From: Phycisphaerae bacterium
Lineage (GTDB): Bacteria; Planctomycetota; Phycisphaerae; UBA1845; Fen-1342
DNA length: 64,000 bases
Assembly (NCBI GenBank): GCA_028279405.1
Contig: JANQNU010000079.1
Coordinates: 1 to 64,000 of the forward strand
Direction of reading: 5' to 3'
The translations under genes were made by a program, and so were the position numbers. This document shows positions 8,446 to 16,335 of the stretch, piece by piece (position 1 is the stretch's first letter; every line of letters begins with the position of its first letter). Below the pieces are notes generated by a model. The model was not told where the DNA came from. It did no database searches and saw nothing but the letters and a program-made list of their open reading frames with translations.

Positions 8446-9831
8446 ATGCAGAGTGCGGTTGTTCGTTTGATCGGATGGAAGACGTTCGCCTTCGCGGCGT
8501 TGTCACTGGGACTCGTCGCGGGGTGTCATCTCGGCGCGGGCCTCCTGCCCCCTGATGACAACCAAGGCGAGCAGGGAATCCCGGGTGTTCCCGGCCCGCA
8601 AGGTGAACCCGGGCCCGCGGGTGCACCCGGCGCCCCTGGTGCTCCGGGCCAACAAGGCGAACCCGGAGAGCAAGGGCCTCCGGGCGAACCTGGGGAGCAG
8701 GGGCCTCCGGGTGATCCGGGAGCGGATGGCTCGTTGCGCATTTTCGGCGACGGCTCCGCTGGAGATGTCGTCATCTCGAACAATGCGAATTGGGGCGACG
8801 ATGCACCCGATAACCTCCAGTTCGACAACCTGACGATCGAAGCGGGCGTCCGGCTGGAAGTGCCGAGCGGCACAACGGTTCGCGTCCTGGGCGAGTTCGT
8901 CAACAACGGGACGATCATCGTCCTGCCCGGCGGCGAGGGCGGCTTCCTTGTCGCGAATTTGAGAGGCGCCGGTTCCTTGCCCGATATCATCGCTCCGCTC
9001 GCGGGTATCAGCACCGCGACGCCCCAAGTCGGAGAGGTCGGCTTCAATCGAAGACCCATCTTGGAGAACCTCGAGTTCGGTCTTGGCGGCGGTTTCGGCT
9101 TCGTCGGCCAATTGGGCGGTCGCGGGGGGATCGGGCTGAGCGAATTCGAAGCGCGGAATATCCTGATGGCGCCGATCGTTGCGGGCGGCGGTGGCGCCGC
9201 GGGCGGACTTTCCATTGAAGAAGGCCTCGTAACCAAACTCGGATCGAGCGGCGGCGGCGCGCTCCGCATCCTCGCGATGGACGGCATCACCAACGCGGCC
9301 GACGCCGAAATCCGGGCCGACGGAAGCAGCGGCGAGGGCGGTGGTGGCGGCGGCGGCATCGTCATCCTGGCGTCGCTCGGCTCGATCGAGAACGCCGGCG
9401 TCATCAGCGCGGCGGGCGGTCGCGGCGAAGACGCCACTGAGGGCACTGTTCCGGAAGACGACCGTCTTCGTGGGCGCGATCCGCTGTTCTTCGCCGCGCC
9501 GAGCGGCGGTGGCGGCGGCGGCATCGTTCACATGCTGGCCCCGACCGTGAATCAAGGCAACGTTGACGTTTCGGGCGGCGCTGGAGGCGAGACCACCAGT
9601 CCGCTCGACCTCTTCAACACGACGTTCTTCTCGGCAGGTGCCGGCGGCGGGGCCTCCGCGGGCGACGGCGGCGACGGAGGCGCGATCTCGGCGCTGCCCG
9701 TGCCCACCACCCGGCCCGCCGAAACCGGCGAACCCGCGCGCGGCGGCCCTGAACCCGTCGTACAAGATGGCGAAGCCGGTGGGAACGGGTTCAACCTGGT
9801 GACGATCGTGGACCCGACGTCGTTGCTCTAA
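8446..9831 (+). CDS. Collagen-like surface lipoprotein
   Basis: The start ATG 8446 lies nine bases after GGAG, followed by a lipoprotein signal ([11 protein letters not shown], lipid-accepting Cys). Directly behind it is an uninterrupted collagen-like stretch of about 18 Gly-X-Y triplets rich in GEP, GPP and GAP (8557-8730). A globular part follows ([20 protein letters not shown] onward), then a long glycine-rich repetitive region with runs such as [12 protein letters not shown] alternating with short hydrophobic strands, as in a beta-helix or beta-roll. The product is probably a trimeric, lipid-anchored surface fibre. It stands alone. The repeats make it prone to slippage and length variation between strains. 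Confidence 0.85.
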   Translation: MQSAVVRLIGWKTFAFAALSLGLVAGCHLGAGLLPPDDNQGEQGIPGVPGPQGEPGPAGAPGAPGAPGQQGEPGEQGPPGEPGEQGPPGDPGADGSLRIFGDGSAGDVVISNNANWGDDAPDNLQFDNLTIEAGVRLEVPSGTTVRVLGEFVNNGTIIVLPGGEGGFLVANLRGAGSLPDIIAPLAGISTATPQVGEVGFNRRPILENLEFGLGGGFGFVGQLGGRGGIGLSEFEARNILMAPIVAGGGGAAGGLSIEEGLVTKLGSSGGGALRILAMDGITNAADAEIRADGSSGEGGGGGGGIVILASLGSIENAGVISAAGGRGEDATEGTVPEDDRLRGRDPLFFAAPSGGGGGGIVHMLAPTVNQGNVDVSGGAGGETTSPLDLFNTTFFSAGAGGGASAGDGGDGGAISALPVPTTRPAETGEPARGGPEPVVQDGEAGGNGFNLVTIVDPTSLL

Positions 9832-9860
9832 TGCTCTTCAATCTCCGGTGGACGTAGCCG

Positions 9861-9908
9861 CGAGAGCCGGCTGCGCCTGCCAACGAGTGCCGCTCGTCGG
9901 CGCTCTCG
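9861..9908 (+). terminator. Branched hairpin after the collagen-like gene
   Basis: CGAGAGC (9861-9867) is the exact reverse complement of GCTCTCG (9902-9908), and a small CGAG/CTCG hairpin lies inside the loop. It starts 30 bases after the stop codon and may stabilise or terminate the transcript; no T-run follows. Confidence 0.35.
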
Positions 9909-10095
9909 TCACGTAGCGGCCGAGCCACGAGGGGTGGTTCCGGCCGCCTGCAGTTGGTCGTGGCTGTAACCCCATCCTTGGAGCGACGCTTTCTATCGAA
10001 TGCTCACGCGATCTTCGTCGAAAACCGAAAAAAATTGAGGCGCATGAGCTTCTCGACGTGCGAATCCCGCATGAAACAAATGAGGAGCCGAAATA

Positions 10096-10115
10096 CCCCC
10101 ACCGGCCTATGGGGG
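10096..10115 (+). promoter_or_regulatory. C5/G5 hairpin upstream of glutamine synthetase region
   Basis: CCCCC (10096-10100) can pair with GGGGG (10111-10115) around a ten-base loop, about 240 bases upstream of the glutamine synthetase start and just before the decayed copy of that gene. It could be a terminator remnant or leader structure; its function is unknown. Confidence 0.25.
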
Positions 10116-10137
10116 ACTACCCGAGGAGGGCATCACA

Positions 10138-10250
10138 GAAATAAGCCGATATGTTTGGCTCGACGGCGAACCCTACCCAATCAGCCCGCCTCGAAGCCCG
10201 GATCGTTGCGATCACCCGATGATCGACATCGATTCCCGCCCCAGCACGGA
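10138..10250 (+). pseudogene. Decayed 5' copy of a glutamine synthetase gene
   Basis: From 10138 the + strand reads ISRYVWLDGEP and then, after a frameshift, a stretch whose DNA (QPASK..RIVAI when one base is restored) parallels the start of the intact gene downstream (EYIWLDGETPAQQVRSKARI). Similarity fades after about 100 bases. This looks like the leftover of a tandem duplication or of a second glutamine synthetase that was mostly deleted. The alignment is by eye and one missing base is assumed. Confidence 0.5.
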
Positions 10251-10352
10251 TTGCATTCAATCGCACGGCGCGCGAACGATCCCTGGCGGGCGCCTTGTCG
10301 ATTGGAATGACGAGAGAACTCACGCCCTGGCCAGGACCGGGCGGAGGATCAG

Positions 10353-11444
10353 ATGAAGGCAGAGGTGACTACGATGAGACAAGCAGAGTACATCTGGCTC
10401 GACGGCGAAACACCCGCCCAGCAGGTTCGCTCCAAGGCCCGAATCGTCACGATCGACGACGACGTCAGCTTCCATCCGCACGGCTTTCCGCAATGGGACT
10501 ATGACGGATCATCAACCTACCAAGCTTCGGGGCACGACTCCGACCTGATTCTACAACCCGTGCGTGTTGTTCGAGATCCGCTTCGGTGTCACGGTGCGCG
10601 CCTCGTCCTGTGCGAGGTGCTACGGCCTGAGGGCGCACCCCACGAAACCAATACGCGCGCCCGTCTCCGGTCGCAACTCGCTAACGGCGCGGCGGCGCAC
10701 GAGCCCTGGGTCGGTTTCGAGCAGGATTACACCCTGTTTGAAGGCGAACGTCCGCTGGGATTTCCCACCGACAGTGCAGCACCCAAGTCGCAGGGTCCGT
10801 TCTATTGCGGCGTCGGAGCGGATCGCATCTTCGGCCGCGATTTCGTCGAGGCGCACACGCAAGCGTGCATCGACGCGGGGCTGATGATCTACGGCATCAA
10901 TGCCGAGGTCATGCCCGGACAATGGGAGTTCCAGATTGGCTACCGCGGCATCGACAGCGAGGCCCCCGACGTTCTCAAGGTCTCCGACCACCTCGTCCTG
11001 GCGCGATGGTTGCTTCGTCGAGTGGGTGAGCGGTTCGGCGTTGAGCCCCGCCTCGATCCCCGGCCGGTCACGGGCGACTGGAACGGGGCAGGAAACCAAA
11101 CGAATTTCTCGACTGCCAACATGCGCGACAAGGCGACCGGCCTGAACGCCATTCGCGACGCAGTGAAGCGCCTCGCCACCCGTCATGATGAGCACATCGC
11201 CGGGTACGGCTACGGACTGGCCGAGGGGACCAATTCGGCGCACGAGCCGTGGTCGATCACCGAATTCAAAAGCGGCGTGGCTGACCGTGGTGCCTCGATC
11301 CGTATTCCCCGCGCCGTTGAACTCGCCGGAGGCGGTTATCTCGAGGATCGTCGTCCGGGTGCGAATTGTGACCCGTACACCGTCTGCACGCTGCTGATTG
11401 AGACCATCTGCGGCACGTCGGTCGCCAGGCCATCGCTAAACTGA
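10353..11444 (+). CDS. Glutamine synthetase, eukaryotic-type (GSII)
   Basis: 363-residue enzyme that would join ammonia to glutamate using ATP. Start at ATG 10353 after GGAGG. The beta-grasp N-terminus has EYIWLDGE and the signature QWDYDGSST; the catalytic domain shows the metal-ligand segments VGFEQDYTLF and GQWEFQIG, the glutamate/ATP region TGDWNGAGNQTNFST, and the C-terminal ADRGASIRIPR and YLEDRRPGANCDPY. Its length is that of type II enzymes, not of the 450-residue type I family, and the Tyr-adenylylation tail of type I is absent. Type II enzymes occur in several Planctomycetes. No ammonium transporter or PII gene is adjacent. The short C-terminal tail (TSVARPSLN) is unremarkable. Confidence 0.93.
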   Translation: MKAEVTTMRQAEYIWLDGETPAQQVRSKARIVTIDDDVSFHPHGFPQWDYDGSSTYQASGHDSDLILQPVRVVRDPLRCHGARLVLCEVLRPEGAPHETNTRARLRSQLANGAAAHEPWVGFEQDYTLFEGERPLGFPTDSAAPKSQGPFYCGVGADRIFGRDFVEAHTQACIDAGLMIYGINAEVMPGQWEFQIGYRGIDSEAPDVLKVSDHLVLARWLLRRVGERFGVEPRLDPRPVTGDWNGAGNQTNFSTANMRDKATGLNAIRDAVKRLATRHDEHIAGYGYGLAEGTNSAHEPWSITEFKSGVADRGASIRIPRAVELAGGGYLEDRRPGANCDPYTVCTLLIETICGTSVARPSLN

Positions 11445-11465
11445 CGGGCGTCGTCGCGAAGTACG

Positions 11466-11516
11466 CGTCTACGACTACGAAGATGGGACCTTCGAGTTCC
11501 TGGAGCCGAGGTGTTT
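11466..11516 (+). repeat. 52-base repeat, copy 1
   Basis: This segment (GTCTACGACTACGAAGATGG onward) recurs at 14851-14902 in the same orientation with about five substitutions and one indel. In one frame it reads VYDYEDGTFEFLEP. It may be the fossil 3' end of a transposase or other gene; the family was not recognised. Confidence 0.5.
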
Positions 11517-11783
11517 GGACTCGGCGAAATCATGCGGGCCGTGGTTCTGGACCCACAGTCGGCGTTCCCGGATTTCAGAAGTGGCCGCGGTTCTGTGATA
11601 CATGGTGGAAGGTCCATCGAGGGAATCGCGTCGGCCCAATGAGTTTGGTCTGCCCAGAGTGGTTCGACGAGTCGGAAGGCGCCTGCCGGCGTGCAACCAG
11701 TCGGAGGCGGCGACACCGTCGGTGAGATCGCACCGGATCGCTCGGCGCCAATCAGTGACGATACGCGGGGTACGTCCCTCCGC

Positions 11784-12131
11784 GCCGGAGATGTATGGGC
11801 GTGGTGCGCTTCCACAGCGCTCCGAACCGAATTGGGCCATGGTGGCCAAGTCGAAGTCCACGAGACCGAGACGGGCGTCGAGGTTAACAAGGGCCGGTTG
11901 CCGATGTGGCCCGGTTTGCTGATTGTGCCGCTCGTGTTCCTGGCGCCGATCGTGGCGCAGGCGATGTGGACGGTCGCGGTAGTTTTTTGGTAGCACCGAC
12001 CGATCGTTAACGATCCTCGCGCCGTGAGAGACCAGCATGAAGGCGATGGAACACCGTGGCCGCAAGGTCGGGCGGCCAGTCGCGAAGCATTTGAAGACAA
12101 AGTGTGAAACGGAGTACCCGAATCAACGGTA
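11784..12131 (+). pseudogene. Relic of element primase tail and membrane protein gene
   Basis: The DNA parallels the intact island module in order. 11784-11850 matches the 3' end of the primase-helicase gene (30724-30812, including GAATTGGGCCATGGTGGCCA). A deletion then joins it to the membrane-protein gene (11860-11970 matches 31099-31222; LPMWPGLLIVPLVFLAP compared with VPLWPGLLIVPLAFLAP). A second internal deletion follows, and 12034-12131 matches the end of the same gene (GRKVGRPVAKHLKTKCETEY). Stops and deletions make it non-functional. It belongs to an older copy of the same kind of element that sits intact at 28-33.8 kb. Confidence 0.75.
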
Positions 12132-12198
12132 ACGGCGGATCGTTTTCGAATCGGCAGTTATTCGAGGGGTGCGACGATAGCTGACGGCGAAATCTCGA

Positions 12199-12459
12199 AT
12201 GAGGCTGAGCAAGCCCGAAGCGCTGGTATTCTTTGAGCGGCTAGCCAAAGCCGGGCCTCTCGGCGCGATGGTCCTCCGACACCCATCGGAAGAGAAGGTG
12301 ATCTGGAAACTTCAGGGTCAGCTCGAACCGATGTTGCCAGAACCGCTCGACGCTGACTATGGCGACATCCATTTCGGAAGCACGCACGTCGGTGGAATCT
12401 CAAGGGGGATGATGCGACGCTCTGGTCTCGGTCTGCAGATCGATGAAAGGAGGGAATGA
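12199..12459 (+). CDS. Small ORF kept in the relic element, 86 residues
   Basis: The ORF MRLSKPEALVFFERLAKAGP onward is open for 86 codons and ends just before the relic integrase start. In the newer element the equivalent spot (31731-31793) begins with the same MRxS sequence but lacks the middle: about 190 bases are missing and it stops after some 20 codons. The sequence looks protein-like, with balanced hydrophobic and charged residues, but I recognise no family and see no strong ribosome site. It could be a small element-borne regulator such as an excisionase, or chance. Confidence 0.35.
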   Translation: MRLSKPEALVFFERLAKAGPLGAMVLRHPSEEKVIWKLQGQLEPMLPEPLDADYGDIHFGSTHVGGISRGMMRRSGLGLQIDERRE

Positions 12460-12838
12460 TGAGTCTCATTCGGCAGCGATGCACGATGGCGCTTCCGAAG
12501 AACGCGAGCTGTATGTGCAGGATGACGCGCATCCGTTTCGAGCGCGCCTCAAGCAGCTAGCACCACCACTAATCATATCTACTAATGGGCGCGTAACGGG
12601 CGCGATACGCGCGGCAGCGATCAGGCCGCGGAAGGTTCTGGTGGTCGGACGCATACACCGGTTCATACCTGACATTGGGCAATTGGGGCGGTTTGAGTTC
12701 ATGTCGGAGCAATGGCGGAAAGCTGGATCATCACGACGCGCGTGTAGATGCTGCTCAGGACAGCACTAAGCATTGATTGTCTCGGGGCGGAAAAAAAAGA
12801 CGATGGGATTGGACCCACGACATTCACGTTGGCAACGT
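12459..12838 (+). pseudogene. Remnant of tyrosine integrase gene
   Basis: The 5' end (ATGAGTCTCATTCGGCAGCG, after AAAGGAGGGA) parallels the intact integrase start at 31817 (MSLVRQQYTKPLPKHAELYM). After about 100 bases the sequence jumps by a large deletion to the integrase C-terminal coding region (matching 33530-33835) and ends in the att core, with DDGIGPTTFTLAT in place of RVMGFEPTTFTLAT. All catalytic residues are lost. It marks the integrase-proximal end of an older element at the same tRNA target. Confidence 0.8.
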
Positions 12839-13932
12839 CCCCGACCAATCACCAACTCCCTTTCACCGCAACACTTACAGTCTTCGCCCCAACCGCTTAC
12901 GCCAACACTTACAAACACCACAGACAACACCAGGAAACAGAAGACAACGAACGGCAGAATGGCTGCACGCACGCTGATGAATGGCGGAGGGAATGTGAAC
13001 AACACACCGGCACCGATTGGACGCATGACGAGCGCAACGGAACAGCACGCGACTCAGACAAACCGCCGACCAACGAGCGACGCGTCAGCGCGCCGACCGA
13101 TGAGAAGCGCAACGGCAACGTAGGAGATGGCGAAGCGCGAAGAGCGCGCAACCGCGAAGAACACGGCTCACATCTTGCACTGGCCGATGATGAACGCTGC
13201 GCGCGCTGGACGCCTGATTCGGAACTAACGCACGAGCCGCGCGCCGATCACTGCACACAGTGCTCCAACAACGCCGTCTCCCACGTATCCGAGCCGCCGC
13301 GCTCTGCGCCGTTACCAGCACGTGTGCCGGCAGAACCGGTCGTGTCTCGGCCGTCGCGCGCACCTGCATCGGCTGACCCACCTCATGATGCGCTGAGCCC
13401 CACTAATCACGTATCCGAGCTGTCGCGTTCTGTGCCATCACAAGCATGTGCGCCGGCAGAACCAAACGCCAATGATCTCGCCGCAACGCTCGCAATGCTC
13501 GCGCGCCTCCCCCTCAACGACGACGAATGCACAACAGCCGTCCGCGCAATCCTCGGCACAGCAACCGCACCCAACCCTGATTCCGCCGACCATCGAGACG
13601 ACGAAGCGGACAACTTGATCGAACCAGGCGACCTGGACGACCCGAGCGCCGCCGGACGCGTCCGCCGACCACCCAACTGGGGCAAGAAACGCCCGCCGAA
13701 GAACGACGAGCCGCCAACACCCCCGACGATCCGCTTTTCTGCAACGGGTGATCCCCCGTACGGCGACGCTATGCGGGTGATTCTCGCATGGCTGAGCACG
13801 ACCACTCAACGCTCGATCAAAGGAATGGCCGGCCGCATCCGGTCTTTGAAGCGAACATACCGCTTTCCCCAGCGACTCCTGAACCACATCGACCGCATGG
13901 CGAACGACGACACCGAGCCGCCTGAGCTTTGA
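12748..13932 (+). CDS. Uncertain ORF, C/A-rich strand, low-complexity protein
   Basis: A frame of 394 codons that begins in relic integrase sequence (the GIGPTTFTLAT remnant) and continues through an unusual stretch whose + strand is very rich in C and A. The product would be hydrophilic and Pro/Thr/Asn/Arg-rich, with two in-frame copies of a segment reading HVSEPPRSAPLPARVPAEP. The last 150 codons look more like normal protein (NDLAATLAMLARLPLNDDEC, then YGDAMRVILAWLSTTTQRSI), so a real gene may start internally, but no good start or ribosome site was found. No family recognised. It could be an integrase-type C-terminal tail that lost its catalytic part. Confidence 0.35.
   Translation: MLLRTALSIDCLGAEKKDDGIGPTTFTLATSPTNHQLPFTATLTVFAPTAYANTYKHHRQHQETEDNERQNGCTHADEWRRECEQHTGTDWTHDERNGTARDSDKPPTNERRVSAPTDEKRNGNVGDGEARRARNREEHGSHLALADDERCARWTPDSELTHEPRADHCTQCSNNAVSHVSEPPRSAPLPARVPAEPVVSRPSRAPASADPPHDALSPTNHVSELSRSVPSQACAPAEPNANDLAATLAMLARLPLNDDECTTAVRAILGTATAPNPDSADHRDDEADNLIEPGDLDDPSAAGRVRRPPNWGKKRPPKNDEPPTPPTIRFSATGDPPYGDAMRVILAWLSTTTQRSIKGMAGRIRSLKRTYRFPQRLLNHIDRMANDDTEPPEL
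12802..12838. repeat. Degenerate att core (left boundary of island)
   Basis: 37 bases that repeat the tRNA-Gly 3' half at 33796-33833 in the same orientation, differing only by a one-base deletion and a substitution in the T-loop region (GATTGGACCC versus GATTCGAACCC). It ends in the anticodon-loop/stem segment ACGTTGGCAACGT. Similarity stops abruptly on the right side, as expected for a recombination junction. Confidence 0.8.
13282..13463 (+). repeat. Two 56-base in-frame repeats
   Basis: CACGTATCCGAGCCGCCGCG (13282-13337) recurs at 13408-13463 with about nine mismatches; the spacing of 126 bases equals 42 codons, so the surrounding frame is kept. Mismatches fall mainly at pyrimidine transitions. 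Confidence 0.6.
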
Positions 13933-14018
13933 CCGTGTCGGCGGTGATTGGTTGTGGTTACGATTGTGATCCAGGCAGCAGGAGAAACTGTTTGTTCTAC
14001 AAGACTGGAACTGCCAAA

Positions 14019-14606
14019 GTGACGCCCGAAATCTACGTGTTAAGTGGTCCGAACGGCGCCGGGAAGTCGACGACGGCGGCAGTGTTGCTCCCCGAGCACC
14101 TTGGTGTAAATCGGTTTGTGAACGCGGACCTGATTGCGGAGGACTTGTCGCCGTCTGCTCCTGAGAAGAGCGCGATCCAAGCTGGCCGTCTCATGCTGCG
14201 CCGAATTCGCGAGTTGCGTCAGCGGCGGGAGAGCTTTGCGTTCGAGACGACCCTAGCGACGCGGAGCTACGTTCGGTTCCTACAAGGTTCCCAGGCCGCG
14301 GGTTACGTCGTCCATCTCATCTATGTCTGGCTCTCGAACGTCCAACTCGCCCGCGCGCGTGTCGCCGTCCGCGTTCAGCAAGGCGGTCACAACATCTCGG
14401 ATGAGGTGGTCGAGCGTCGGTATTGGCGCGGCTTGTGTAATCTCTTCGCGCTTTATCGGCCGTTCGTCGACACATGGGCGCTTTGCGATAACTCGTCAAA
14501 CGAGCTAGCCGTGGTAGCTCACGGGGACCTGACGGGCGATGAGATCGTGCTCGCACCGTCGATATACGATAGAATCAAGAGCTATGACCGACATGAATCG
14601 AGTTGA
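14019..14606 (+). CDS. Zeta-toxin-like P-loop kinase
   Basis: 195 residues from GTG 14019 (the frame is open back to a TTG at 13929, but VTPEIYVLSGPNGAGKST matches the family N-terminus). The Walker A loop GPNGAGKST sits at residues 8-16. FVNADLIAEDLSP carries the Asp used by zeta kinases as a base, and FAFETTLATRSYVRFL is the expected substrate-site segment. Zeta toxins phosphorylate the cell-wall precursor UDP-N-acetylglucosamine, and chromosomal relatives are often annotated as AAA ATPases. The next gene overlaps its end and encodes a 68-residue protein that could be the antitoxin. Location at the edge of a mobile island fits an addiction or defence role. The actual toxic activity is inferred. 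Confidence 0.85.
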   Translation: MTPEIYVLSGPNGAGKSTTAAVLLPEHLGVNRFVNADLIAEDLSPSAPEKSAIQAGRLMLRRIRELRQRRESFAFETTLATRSYVRFLQGSQAAGYVVHLIYVWLSNVQLARARVAVRVQQGGHNISDEVVERRYWRGLCNLFALYRPFVDTWALCDNSSNELAVVAHGDLTGDEIVLAPSIYDRIKSYDRHESS

Positions 14607-14790
14607 TCCAGAGTTTCTTAAGCAGCGTCGTGCCACAATCGTCGCGGGCCTAAAAGAAGGCGTCCGACGCGAGGTCAAGCGGCTCCGCAAACTCGGCCTC
14701 CCACTATACGTCGCCCAGAACGGTTCGGTCGTCGCCCTCCCGCCCGAAGGCACTGCCTCAACCGATGAGAATCCGTCGTCGCCTCAATAG
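14584..14790 (+). CDS. Small partner of zeta-like toxin, possible antitoxin
   Basis: 68-residue protein from ATG 14584, overlapping the toxin gene by 23 bases in another frame, which implies co-translation. It starts MTDMNRVDPEFLKQRRATIV, has a basic helical centre (VRREVKRLRKLGLPLYV), and ends in a short strand NGSVVALPPEG followed by a Ser/Thr-rich tail. Proteins of this kind are often seen next to this toxin type, but the gene order (toxin first) is the reverse of classical epsilon-zeta pairs and there is no visible similarity to epsilon. The function is inferred only from position. Confidence 0.65.
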   Translation: MTDMNRVDPEFLKQRRATIVAGLKEGVRREVKRLRKLGLPLYVAQNGSVVALPPEGTASTDENPSSPQ

Positions 14791-15168
14791 TCCCTTGGTT
14801 GCTTGGGCGTCGTGAACGTGCTCGCATGGGGATTGGCGGGGTCCGTTTTGGGTCTAGGACTACGGAGACGGGATCTTCGAGTTCCTGGGAGCCGAGGTGT
14901 TTGCGGTTCCTGATAGCTCGTCCAAGGATGAACGCGCGTAGGACTTCATCGATGCCGACCCTTGTGTCGGCCTATCCAGGTCCGTCGCTCATCAAGCAGG
15001 GGCAGAAACGCCACCGAAAAGGACGTCCCGCTGATGTTCTAACGAGCCGCCTTCTGCCACCCGGCGATTCACTGTTTGACAGACCTACGTAGTCGTTGCT
15101 CACCCACACGTCGGCGATGTAGTTGCCAGCGGCTTCGGCTAGGTAGTGGTTGCTGGAGTTTGGCGCGT
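14791..15168 (+). other. Intergenic stretch with second copy of 52-base repeat
   Basis: No gene is seen. 14851-14902 repeats the sequence at 11466-11516 (the shared 3' part reads TTCGAGTTCCTGG and GAGCCGAGGTGTTT). The remainder has short frames with stops in all directions and may be decayed coding DNA. Confidence 0.55.
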
Positions 15169-16083
15169 ATGGAAGTTAAGCTGCCGCTTACGACGGACAC
15201 AGAAGTGCGTCGTCTATGGGTGGAAATGATGACCAGGCAATTGGGATTCTCAGTTAGAATTTTTGTCCCTTCCGGTGAACCGGATGAACTTCGTATTGTC
15301 GAGAAATCGAATTGGACAGGACAAGGCTTCGTTTTTCCTCGCTCGCTTTTTTCGGAGGTGCGGAAACGGCCAGAGTTGAAGCGAACTGGAGTGTATATCG
15401 TGTGGGGGCCAGGGGAGAGCGGTCAGCTGCCAAAGGTGTATATCGGCGAAGGTGACCTCGTGCTCGCACGCATGGACGATCACGCACGTAGGCGTGACTT
15501 CTGGACTCATGCGATTGTGTTTACGAGCAAGGATCAAAATCTCAACAAGGCCCATATTCAACACCTCGAATCACGTCTGATTCGCCTAGCCATGGACGCG
15601 AAGCGAAGCGAGCTCGACAATAACAACGTTCCTCAATCACCGCCCTTATCAGAGGCAGATGTTGCTGATGCCGAAGCGTTCCTAGCGGATATGCTATTGT
15701 GTTTGCCGGTGGTCGGAGTGAGCTTGTTTGAGAAGGCAAGGGTTACGGAGCAAGCGGGGAAAACCCTGTACCTACGAGTCAAAGAGATCGAAGCCAAAGG
15801 CGTTGACGGTGCGGAGGGATTTATTGTCTTGGCTGGTTCACTTGCTGCGAAGGCTGAGTCGCGATCAATTCATGCGTACCTCTCCACGTTGCGCCGTGCC
15901 TTGCTTGCGAAGGGCGTGCTCACAGATGCCGGTCCTACCTTTCGAGTGACGCAAGACTACACCTTCAATTCTCCGTCTACCGCGAGTGGCGCTCTTCTTG
16001 GCCGGACAAGTAATGGACGTATCGAGTGGAAAGACTGCAACGGTATCACACTTCGCGATATTCAAGAGGCAGACACCAGTTGA
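15169..16083 (+). CDS. GIY-YIG nuclease family protein with DUF4357
   Basis: 304 residues from ATG 15169 (GGAG ten bases upstream). The N-terminal half is a GIY-YIG module: RTGVYIVWG and KVYIGEGD give the two hallmark tripeptide segments, followed by an Arg in VLARMDDHARRRDFW and the metal-binding Glu in HIQHLESRLIRLA. The C-terminal 110 residues (from KTLYLRVKEIEAKGVDGAEG, including FIVLAGSLAAK) match the DUF4357 domain, which commonly follows such nucleases. It lies 250 bases upstream of the DUF499 gene on the same strand and may be an accessory nuclease of that block or an independent defence gene. Catalytic residues appear intact. Confidence 0.88.
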   Translation: MEVKLPLTTDTEVRRLWVEMMTRQLGFSVRIFVPSGEPDELRIVEKSNWTGQGFVFPRSLFSEVRKRPELKRTGVYIVWGPGESGQLPKVYIGEGDLVLARMDDHARRRDFWTHAIVFTSKDQNLNKAHIQHLESRLIRLAMDAKRSELDNNNVPQSPPLSEADVADAEAFLADMLLCLPVVGVSLFEKARVTEQAGKTLYLRVKEIEAKGVDGAEGFIVLAGSLAAKAESRSIHAYLSTLRRALLAKGVLTDAGPTFRVTQDYTFNSPSTASGALLGRTSNGRIEWKDCNGITLRDIQEADTS

Positions 16084-16335
16084 GCATGATGCGTGAGTTG
16101 CATTTGATAGTGCTATGCGCGAGCACAGGCGATCTCAATGGTCGCGCGTGGCTACCGCACGGGCCGGGAATCGCACAGAGCCTGCACCAGGTCGCAAGCA
16201 CAAGCTTCGTCGGCCGACACCCACCAACCTGTAACGTCAGGGCGTTTGGGCTTAAGATGGACTCTCGGGTTCGTAGCCACGGCTCGTTTTGGCCGCGGTG
16301 GCGTTATGACGGACGATGATTTGGGTGGAGGTCGA

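Noticed and set aside
8503-9765. 420-codon frame antisense to the collagen-like gene
   Set aside because: Open only because the coding strand is glycine-rich; translation is Ala/Arg repeats.
13282-13463. CRISPR-like array from the two 56-base repeats
   Set aside because: Only two units, imperfect, in frame within a possible gene, and no cas genes nearby.
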